Below, one piece after another: positions 57,610-64,000 of a DNA stretch of 64,000 bases. The stretch is from Gammaproteobacteria bacterium (GTDB lineage: Bacteria; Pseudomonadota; Gammaproteobacteria; Pseudomonadales; Pseudohongiellaceae): contig DUBM01000009.1 in NCBI GenBank assembly GCA_012960305.1, positions 146,238 to 210,237 on the forward strand. The letters are read 5' to 3'. Every line of letters begins with the position of its first letter. The stretch's first letter is position 1. The notes under the pieces are model-generated. The model worked only from the letters and a program-made list of their open reading frames with translations. It did not search any database and was not told where the DNA came from. A program made the translations under genes and the position numbers.

Positions 57610-58044
57610 TCAATCAGCAGATGATTTACTGCTTATTCCTGCTGAAGCTTTGCTTGTTGTCTTGGTATCGTTCTTTGTCTCGGTATTTTTCGACTTACTC
57701 GAACTGGTGGGTTTACTCGAGTTATCAACTGCTGAATCTAAAACTGATCCCTTATCCTCTGATCCCTTATCCTCTGATCCCTTATCCTCTGATCCCTTAT
57801 CCTCTGATCCCGAATCTGCCACATCTCCTCCCGAATCAGAATCCGCCAACTGCTTCTTCTCCCCAGTTTTAAAATCAGTTTCGTACCAGCCAGCACCTTT
57901 GAGACGAAAGCTTGCTGCCGAGACCAACTTCTTCAACGCGGGTTCGTTACAGGCGGGGCAGTCAGTTAATGGAGCTGCTGAAATTTTCTGCAGAGACTCC
58001 AATTTGTGTTCACACTCAGTGCATTGATACTCGTAGATCGGCAT
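57610..58044 (-). CDS. FmdB-type zinc-ribbon protein with a repetitive acidic tail
   Basis: 144 aa. The N-terminal FmdB/CxxC_CXXC_SSSS zinc ribbon uses CTEC (YQCTECEHKLE) and CPAC (DCPACNEPALKK) and ends at about residue 60. The rest is low complexity: GSEDK is repeated four times in perfect tandem, followed by a Ser/Lys/Thr-rich end. FmdB-type proteins are often near aspS in Gammaproteobacteria; their role is unclear. The tail length is set by a 15-bp DNA repeat (57745-57811) and may vary between strains. Confidence 0.88.
   Translation of the reverse strand: MPIYEYQCTECEHKLESLQKISAAPLTDCPACNEPALKKLVSAASFRLKGAGWYETDFKTGEKKQLADSDSGGDVADSGSEDKGSEDKGSEDKGSEDKGSVLDSAVDNSSKPTSSSKSKNTETKNDTKTTSKASAGISSKSSAD
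57745..57811. repeat. 15-bp perfect tandem repeat, four copies plus a partial
   Basis: Unit TGATCCCTTATCCTC (plus strand) in four identical copies at 57745-57804, followed by the first seven bases of a fifth. It lies inside the FmdB-type gene; each unit encodes five residues (GSEDK on the coding strand), so copy-number change keeps the frame. Confidence 0.97.
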
Positions 58045-58743
58045 TTCTGAAATCCGTTTATTAGATGGAGTCGGCTATAGCTGACCATAGAGAGGCAGCC
58101 AATGTTTCTAGTTTTACGCAGATTAACAGCCCAATTACTGCCGTTCCTCGGCTAAAAACCGCCGATTATACCTCATATGGAATTTCCCTCGCACCTTGAT
58201 TTATGCTCTTTACTAATTCCCTCCAATCAACAAGGGAAAGAAGAAAGCGTTGGGTGACAATTTTCCCCCTTAATGAAAATCATAAATTAACAGAAAGTTC
58301 TAAGCTCAGTTTTTACTACTTGGAAATTTTAGGGATAATCTATTTTCTAGCAAAATTTTTATGTCAGCGTTAATTCTAATTAGGTTACTTATTTTTGAAA
58401 ATTGATTTTTGTAACTTGGGAATTCGATAGTTAAACTTTAATCTTTATTTATAGTACTAAAATGCAAAAAAAGGCTTGCTTTTCTGAGATAAAATTTACT
58501 GCTTCCGTATAAACAATTCGCTTGCACAAAGAATCCAATAAGTACTTGCGGGGCTTATGTGAATGATTTATAAATACACACCCTGAGACGCTGTAAAAGA
58601 TTTGTATCTTAAAAGAACGAACTCAAATTGTCCGACAAACTACTCACGAAAGCGTTTTAAATGACTGAAGGGCAACCGGACACAAACCAAGTAATTCCCT
58701 TAAACCAAAAAGATTCATCGAACTGTTACTAAAGAGATTGGGC
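58045..58743. other. 699-bp AT-rich intergenic region
   Basis: Divergent region between the FmdB-type gene and the HU-like gene; no recognisable gene. It contains a 16-bp sequence, AGAGAGGCAGCCAATG at 58089-58104, identical to the left arm and loop of the terminator at 59219. Several A and T runs after 58300 could be protein-binding or bent DNA. No promoter could be assigned with confidence. Confidence 0.4.
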
Positions 58744-59136
58744 ATGGCTGTTAAGAAATCATCGAAGAAGGTTGTAACAAAAAGAAGGGCAAGCGCCACA
58801 CCTGCGCGCAAAGCTCCTGCAATTCAAAAGAAATACACTAAAACTGAAATCCTTAATGAAATCGCAGGAAATACTTCTGTAAGTAAAAAAGAAGTGGCCG
58901 CGGTCCTTGAAGAGTTAAGCGTACTGATTGAGCGCCACATTAAAAAGCGCGCTATTGGGGAATTCACACTACCTGGATTGCTCAAAATTAAGTCAGTTGC
59001 CCGACCTGCCCGGCCCGCGCGGAAGAATGTTCCCAATCCATTCCGTCCTGGCGAGCTTATGGATATCCCGAGAAAGCCCGCGACTACACGCGTCAAAGTG
59101 CTGCCTCTGAAGAAACTGAAAGAATTTGCTCTATGA
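58744..59136 (+). CDS. HU-family DNA-binding protein with a basic N-terminal tail
   Basis: 130 aa from the ATG at 58744; a TTG two codons earlier is also in frame. A Lys/Ala/Pro-rich, histone H1-like tail (about 1-30) precedes an HU/IHF-like core: YTKTEILNEIAGNTSVSKKEVAAVL, then IGEFTLPGLLKIKSVARP, and a modified DNA-binding arm with RPARPARKNVPNPFRPGE. Probably a nucleoid protein. It ends with a strong terminator at 59219, so it is monocistronic. Confidence 0.88.
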   Translation: MAVKKSSKKVVTKRRASATPARKAPAIQKKYTKTEILNEIAGNTSVSKKEVAAVLEELSVLIERHIKKRAIGEFTLPGLLKIKSVARPARPARKNVPNPFRPGELMDIPRKPATTRVKVLPLKKLKEFAL

Positions 59137-59218
59137 AGCTGCTCTGACAAGGCCTATTGTTTTAGAACCTGCGGGCTAGTAATTATAGAGCTTGATAGTT
59201 CACGCTTCCGGGCGTAGC

Positions 59219-59249
59219 AAGAGAGGCAGCCAATGGCTGCCTCTCTTTT
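59219..59249 (+). terminator. Rho-independent terminator after the HU-like gene
   Basis: GAGAGGCAGCC (59221-59231), loop AAT, GGCTGCCTCTC (59235-59245), then a T-run. Eleven perfect pairs with a three-base loop; preceded by AA. The strongest intrinsic terminator in the window. Confidence 0.93.
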
Positions 59250-59297
59250 GCATTCATTTTACACTGGTAGTTTGACATCAAAATTTTGGAATAACTC

Positions 59298-61040
59298 ATG
59301 CGCGCTAGTGAATACCTAATAGCAACTGTCAAAGAGACCCCAACAGATGCTGAAATTCCTAGCCATCAGCTTATGTTGCGAGCGGGCTTAATACGAAAGC
59401 TCGCCAGCGGTTTATATACCTGGCTACCTTTAGGTCTAAGAGTCCTTCACAAAGTGAGTCAAATCGTACGCGAAGAGATGGACCGAGCTGGCGCCATGGA
59501 AGTCTCTATGCCAGTGGTGCAGCACGCTGAATTATGGGAAGAATCCGGACGATGGCAAAATATGGGTCCAGAGTTACTCCGATTTAAGGACCGCCATGAT
59601 CGCGAATTTTGCCTGGGTCCAACCCACGAAGAAGTAATTACTGACCTTATTCGAAATGAATATAGTAGTTATAAACAATTACCTGCTAATTTCTACCAAA
59701 TTCAAACAAAGTTCAGAGATGAGCGGCGACCCCGATTTGGCGTAATGCGGGCTCGAGAATTCATCATGAAAGATGCTTATTCTTTTCATGTAGATGAAGC
59801 TTCTTTGGAAGCTACCTACCAAGTCATGCATCAGACTTACTGCAACATCTTTGATCGCCTAGGGTTGAATTTTCGGCCCGTCATTGCAGATTCTGGCAAC
59901 ATTGGCGGTTCAACTTCGCACGAATTTCATGCGCTCGCGGATTCTGGTGAGGATGAAATCGTCTTTAGTAGTACTGGTGATTATGCGGCAAATATAGAAT
60001 TGGCTGTTGGTCAACCGATTAAGGCTGCTGCTGTAATAGCTGATGCCCCACAGCAAACTGTCGATACAGGCAGCGCCCATAGTATTGAAGAAGTTGCAAA
60101 TCTACTCGATGCAAAGCCTACATCTATCTTGAAAACGATTCTAGTACACGCAGCTGATGCTGATGGCCAAAGGTCCGATGAGCTGATTGCTCTGGTATTA
60201 CGTGGAGATCAAACCTTAAATGAAACTAAGGCACAAAAACTTCCAGAGGTAGCGTCGCCCATCGAATTTGCTGAAAATGATGCCATCGAGGCTGCGCTTG
60301 ACTGTCCACCTGGTAGCCTCGGTCCTGTCAGCCTGCCAATTAAAGTGATTGCAGATCTTAGCGTTGCTAATCTAAAGAATTTTATTTGCGGTGCAAACAA
60401 AAAAGGCCAGCACATTATCAATGCGAACTGGAATGATATCTGTAAATATGATCGTGTTGAGGATATTAGAAAAGTGCAAGAAGGAGATATAAGTCCCGAT
60501 GGTCAGGGAACGCTGGCAATTAAAAGAGGCATAGAAGTAGGTCATATTTTCCAACTCGGGAAAAAATACAGTGAAGCACTAAAAGCAACCGTTCTTAACA
60601 AAGACGGTAAAGCAGTAACTATGTTAATGGGGTGCTATGGCATAGGAGTTACTCGTGTTGTCGCCGCTTGTATTGAACAAAATCACGATGAACATGGCAT
60701 AATTTGGCCTGAAAACATCGCGCCTTATCAGTTGATTATTATCCAAATCGACGCCCATAAGTCAGAGCAAGTAGTAGATTTTTCCGAATCACTTTATTTG
60801 AAAACCCAAGCCTTAGGTATCGAGGTGTTGCTCGATGATCGAGACAAAAAGACCAGCCCTGGAGTCAGATTTGCTGATTCTGAGCTCATAGGCATACCTC
60901 ACCGAATTGTCGTATCGCCTCGAACGCTTGCCGATGGAGCAGTAGAGTACAAGAAAAGAGCTGCCACAGAAAAGCAACTGCTTGATAAAGACGCGGTAAT
61001 CGATTTTTTAATCCAAAATACCATCTCTGCGAAAGGGTGA
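59298..61040 (+). CDS. proS: Prolyl-tRNA synthetase, bacterial type
   Basis: 580 aa. Class II core with motif 2 ([24 protein letters not shown]), the bacterial editing insertion INS between motifs 2 and 3 (about 225-385, related to YbaK), motif 3 [14 protein letters not shown], and a C-terminal anticodon-binding domain (about 480-570). [16 protein letters not shown] is the typical N-terminal motif. Monocistronic, about 50 bp after the terminator of the HU-like gene. Confidence 0.98.
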   Translation: MRASEYLIATVKETPTDAEIPSHQLMLRAGLIRKLASGLYTWLPLGLRVLHKVSQIVREEMDRAGAMEVSMPVVQHAELWEESGRWQNMGPELLRFKDRHDREFCLGPTHEEVITDLIRNEYSSYKQLPANFYQIQTKFRDERRPRFGVMRAREFIMKDAYSFHVDEASLEATYQVMHQTYCNIFDRLGLNFRPVIADSGNIGGSTSHEFHALADSGEDEIVFSSTGDYAANIELAVGQPIKAAAVIADAPQQTVDTGSAHSIEEVANLLDAKPTSILKTILVHAADADGQRSDELIALVLRGDQTLNETKAQKLPEVASPIEFAENDAIEAALDCPPGSLGPVSLPIKVIADLSVANLKNFICGANKKGQHIINANWNDICKYDRVEDIRKVQEGDISPDGQGTLAIKRGIEVGHIFQLGKKYSEALKATVLNKDGKAVTMLMGCYGIGVTRVVAACIEQNHDEHGIIWPENIAPYQLIIIQIDAHKSEQVVDFSESLYLKTQALGIEVLLDDRDKKTSPGVRFADSELIGIPHRIVVSPRTLADGAVEYKKRAATEKQLLDKDAVIDFLIQNTISAKG

Positions 61041-61133
61041 GCTAACATACAATCATAAACAAAGTTGGCACTGCAATTTTGATCGTCCTCCTGAAAATGC
61101 TTTAATGCTCATCACTGATTAACGGCAGACTAA

Positions 61134-61736
<603 letters not shown>

Positions 61737-61781
61737 TTATCGGATAGCTCGAGTAACTGAACAGGCGAAAATATGGATCAA

Positions 61782-61863
61782 AAAAAGCCCATTAACTACA
61801 CTTCCACCTTGCGCAATAGAACGCAACAGGAAGTTTATTTTGGTCAGTTATTATGGGCTTTTT
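61782..61863 (+). other. Nested hairpin with A-run and T-run ends
   Basis: AAAAAGCCCAT (61782-61792) pairs perfectly with ATGGGCTTTTT (61853-61863); inside, TAACT pairs with AGTTA, CTTCC (61801) with GGAAG (61829) and TTGCG (61809) with CGCAA (61822). Terminator-like on both strands, 46 bp after the wrbA stop and overlapping the start of the DUF2069 remnant. Confidence 0.5.
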
Positions 61864-62007
61864 GCCTACTTCTTAGTGAATAGCTATATGTATTGCGACA
61901 AATTGAGGTTAATTACACTCGTTGTTTAGCTAATACAAATAGTCCCGCTTTTGATATTTATAGTTGGACTGCACAAAATCAAAATTAGAACCTATGGCTG
62001 GCTTTGC

Positions 62008-62031
62008 TTTGTTTGTTTGTTTGTTTGTTTG
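62008..62031. repeat. (TTTG)6 microsatellite in the DUF2069 remnant
   Basis: Six perfect tandem TTTG units. A four-base unit changes the reading frame with every gain or loss, the type of tract used in phase-variable genes. The alignment of both flanking frames to DUF2069 points to an original two units. Confidence 0.97.
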
Positions 62032-62219
62032 CTTGATGTATTTGACTCACGGTGTCTTGGTCGCCTTCGACCCGGCCAGGCAGGTTTTAGGACTAGTGGA
62101 AGTGGCCCTATGCAGCAGTATGTTTTGCTTTTTGATTCTCTTTATCAAGCAGTACAAAGATTTTTATCAAGTAAATATTTAAGCGGCGATCGGATAGTTT
62201 TGCGCGTCTGCTAATTTTA

Positions 62220-62930
62220 TTACCAACCCATGCATTCTTTTACTAGAGGCACAGTTAAACTGCGCTTCTCCTGCAATGATCTTGTGTCCAGTTTATCTAA
62301 AATTTTCATTAATCCGGCAATCGATCGGTCTGCCCGTAGTAGTATAAATTCCGCCACAGTATCCGGAAGCTTCATGCCTCTATTTTCTGCTCGTAATTGT
62401 AAAAGAGAAAGCTTTTCACTGTCATTTAGATCTTTGATCTGCAACATCAACCCTGATTGTAATCTTGATTGCAAATCACCAAGCTTGATATCCAAGAAAC
62501 TAGGAGGTTTGCGAGCCGACACGATAAGTTGAGTTGGGGTTTCTTTGCATGCGTTGAATGCTGTAAACAGTGCCTGTTCCCACTCTGCATCCAGAAAGTC
62601 GATATCATCTATACAAACCAGCCGCAGTGATTGCGCCCCCAAAAGAAGGTCAGGGCTTAAGCCGCTTTTTTCTTTCAGTGGAATATAGAGACAGGCAGCA
62701 CCTTTGATCGCGGCCTGGTGACAGGCTCCTTTTAATAGATGAGTAAGTCCCTGAGATTCAGAACTCCAAATATAAATAAACTGTTCGACATCTTCCTTCT
62801 TCGATAAAGCATCGAAAGCGAGCTGGTTGTCTGCTGAAGCCAAATAGTTTTCAAAAGTGTCTTCGTCATCGAGACTAACACCTAAGAGTAGTTGGCTGGA
62901 GTCAGAATTGATTATCGAAGACGGCAACAC
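62220..62930 (-). CDS. hda: DnaA regulatory inactivator Hda
   Basis: 236 aa from a GTG start. AAA+ protein related to DnaA that, with the sliding clamp, promotes hydrolysis of DnaA-bound ATP. QLLLGVSLDDEDTFENYLA near the N-terminus is Hda-like and could include the clamp-binding motif (QLLLGV). The Walker A region is degenerate (SSESQGLTHLLKGAC), Walker B is VCIDDIDFLDAEWEQALF, sensor 1 LIVSARKPPSFLDI, and arginine-containing RADRSIAGLMKILDKLD closes the lid. Four bp after the DUF2066 gene. Confidence 0.92.
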   Translation of the reverse strand: MLPSSIINSDSSQLLLGVSLDDEDTFENYLASADNQLAFDALSKKEDVEQFIYIWSSESQGLTHLLKGACHQAAIKGAACLYIPLKEKSGLSPDLLLGAQSLRLVCIDDIDFLDAEWEQALFTAFNACKETPTQLIVSARKPPSFLDIKLGDLQSRLQSGLMLQIKDLNDSEKLSLLQLRAENRGMKLPDTVAEFILLRADRSIAGLMKILDKLDTRSLQEKRSLTVPLVKECMGW

Positions 62931-62933
62931 GAA

Positions 62934-64000
62934 TTAGCGAGTCCAGCGATAGTGTAATAGCGAGTCGCCCCTGGAAAGAGAGCTTTCAATTGGCAGCAAG
63001 TCTCGATCGAGGGCAATTAGTTCATATAACTGTACTACATCGCCCACCAGACCGAGCTCTAATTCCAATCGTTCGCCATCGAGTTCTGCAGCAGCTACAC
63101 TTTGAACCAAACCCAAATTGCTCACATAACTGAGTAATGCTGAATAGGCGGTCAAATTATTGATACCTTCGATTCTCAAGCGGACAAATTGCTCTGTAGA
63201 CTCTTCAGGAACAATCGCAAAATAACTGGATAATTTATTGGTAACGCGATCTAGGGGTTCATAAAGATAGCCTTGCAAGTCTTGATCGAAGCCGTCGAAC
63301 ACATCAGCTTCGTCTTGAAATATAAATTTCCATAAACCCACCAACTCCCCTCCAGCAGTAAAATGCAATCGGCCGGAAAGTATGCTATCAGCACCATACC
63401 GAATACTTGCTAATTCAATAGCACTTTCTTCGAGATTCCAAAGCTGGTCTTCGTTAAGGCTCTGACGATCCTCGAAATCCAATACCGGGAATATAATTGG
63501 CAACCCCCGCTCCAAAGCAAAATCCTGCATATATCGAATTATTTCAGGCTGATTGTCGGCTGTCAGTAAGCGACGTTCGCCAGATTCAGTCTGCAAAGCC
63601 ATCCACACTAGCACACTCGGTCGATTACTATCCCACACCGGAATGTCAGCATCAGTCAATAATTGGTCTATTAATTCGGCGGCGAAGTTTACAGTGATAT
63701 AACGTTGTTCACTTACTTCCTGCAGCAAATTAGGCGTATTCACAAGAGCTCCACCGGCATTGTCTTGAGTGTTGCGGGAATCTCTATTTTGTTGTGGTGC
63801 AGCTGAGGCCTCTTGAACTAACTCAATAGCTTCACTGATGTAACTAATAGCTTTGACATAATCCTGCGCATTATCTAATGCCCTTTCGATCGTCGGGTGC
63901 AGCAACCAGCGCCTCTCGCCAGTGACTTTGATAATCACCGCAGAAAGTGCTTCCCCGAAGGCCCTGCTGCGCTCGGAATCACTCTCATTACTGACAGCAA
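62934..64000 (-). CDS. DUF2066 domain-containing protein, 5' end outside window
   Basis: At least 355 codons; the frame stays open to the window edge. The apparent start at 63938 is an internal valine codon: upstream codons continue the family pattern (RAFGEALSAVIIKVTGERRWLLHP), so the true start and the expected signal peptide lie beyond 64000. DUF2066 proteins are periplasmic or membrane-associated, of unknown function, and lie next to hda and purM in Pseudomonas. The C-terminal part (LALDRDLLPIESSLSRGDSLLHYRW) is complete. Confidence 0.88.
   Translation of the reverse strand, partial: AVSNESDSERSRAFGEALSAVIIKVTGERRWLLHPTIERALDNAQDYVKAISYISEAIELVQEASAAPQQNRDSRNTQDNAGGALVNTPNLLQEVSEQRYITVNFAAELIDQLLTDADIPVWDSNRPSVLVWMALQTESGERRLLTADNQPEIIRYMQDFALERGLPIIFPVLDFEDRQSLNEDQLWNLEESAIELASIRYGADSILSGRLHFTAGGELVGLWKFIFQDEADVFDGFDQDLQGYLYEPLDRVTNKLSSYFAIVPEESTEQFVRLRIEGINNLTAYSALLSYVSNLGLVQSVAAAELDGERLELELGLVGDVVQLYELIALDRDLLPIESSLSRGDSLLHYRWTR

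Larger units (their letters stand above)
61773..62182 (+). pseudogene. DUF2069 membrane protein gene, broken by an amber codon and frame changes
   Basis: Between wrbA and hda, where relatives carry a DUF2069 gene (about 110-130 aa, four helices). Likely start ATG 61773 (MDQKKPINYTSTL), but the first helix (KFILVSYYGLFAYFLV) reads in the frame shifted by one base. That frame continues to TAG at 61927-61929 and resumes with IVPLLIFIVGLHKIKIRTYG. At a (TTTG)6 tract (62008-62031) the match moves to the next frame: MYLTHGVLVAFDPARQVLG, then a final helix, TAA at 62180. With 2, 5 or 8 repeat units the two parts would be in frame. Either a pseudogene or a damaged slippage-controlled gene. Confidence 0.7.

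Overview
This is a chromosomal segment of a gammaproteobacterium, probably a free-living, aerobic, possibly marine and uncultured one. The placement is inferred from gene content and order: ruvC-ruvA-ruvB-tolQRAB-pal-cpoB-queE-queC, yebC next to aspS, prfB-lysS, dapA-bamC, and wrbA-(DUF2069)-hda-DUF2066 are all gammaproteobacterial arrangements. The mid-40s G+C impression is by eye only, and I cannot assign a family.

Positions 1-12,040 are accessory and mostly catabolic. A molybdenum hydroxylase operon (2Fe-2S, molybdopterin and FAD subunits; its 5' end is outside the window) is translationally coupled to an unknown 127-residue protein and a BON-domain lipoprotein. After it come single genes: a divergent Tag-like glycosylase, an SRPBCC protein, a DUF1330 protein, a secreted metallo-beta-lactamase-fold hydrolase, a dienelactone hydrolase, a membrane-anchored FMN-binding protein, an EamA transporter and a nitronate monooxygenase. 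A YhhQ-type queuosine-precursor transporter follows at 12.3-13.0 kb.

Positions 13.1-25.6 kb hold two groups of exported proteins of unknown function. The first is a minus-strand operon DUF1592 - DUF1552 - ankyrin protein - small Cys-containing membrane protein. The second is four paralogues of a secreted family (two in tandem, one inverted, one alone) with an alpha/beta hydrolase among them. At 25.8-26.3 kb a decayed tyrosine-recombinase C-terminus lies beside tRNA-Asp and tRNA-Val, marking an old integration site.

From 26.6 kb onward the window is mostly core genome: queD, ung, lysS, prfB (with its programmed +1 frameshift, so the gene is longer than any single open frame), mnmC, an M18 aminopeptidase, an FKBP isomerase, miaE, rmuC, bamC, dapA, a PerM-like permease, tusA, a BepA-like protease, nadA, tRNA-Lys, queC, queE, the tol-pal locus, ruvBAC, yebC, aspS, an FmdB-type protein, an HU-like protein, proS, wrbA, hda and DUF2066 (5' end outside the window).

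Two themes recur. The first is tRNA modification: QueD/QueE/QueC plus a salvage transporter for queuosine, MnmC and TusA for the mnm5s2U34 pathway, and MiaE, with substrate tRNAs (Asp GUC, Lys UUU) in the same window. The second is envelope maintenance (Tol-Pal, BamC, BepA-like protease, FKBP isomerase). The least ordinary signals are the DUF2069 locus, broken by an amber codon and by a (TTTG)6 tract whose copy number sets the reading frame, the 15-bp repeat array in the FmdB-type gene, the recombinase remnant and the secreted paralogue cluster. I see no CRISPR array, intact insertion sequence, prophage or replication origin.
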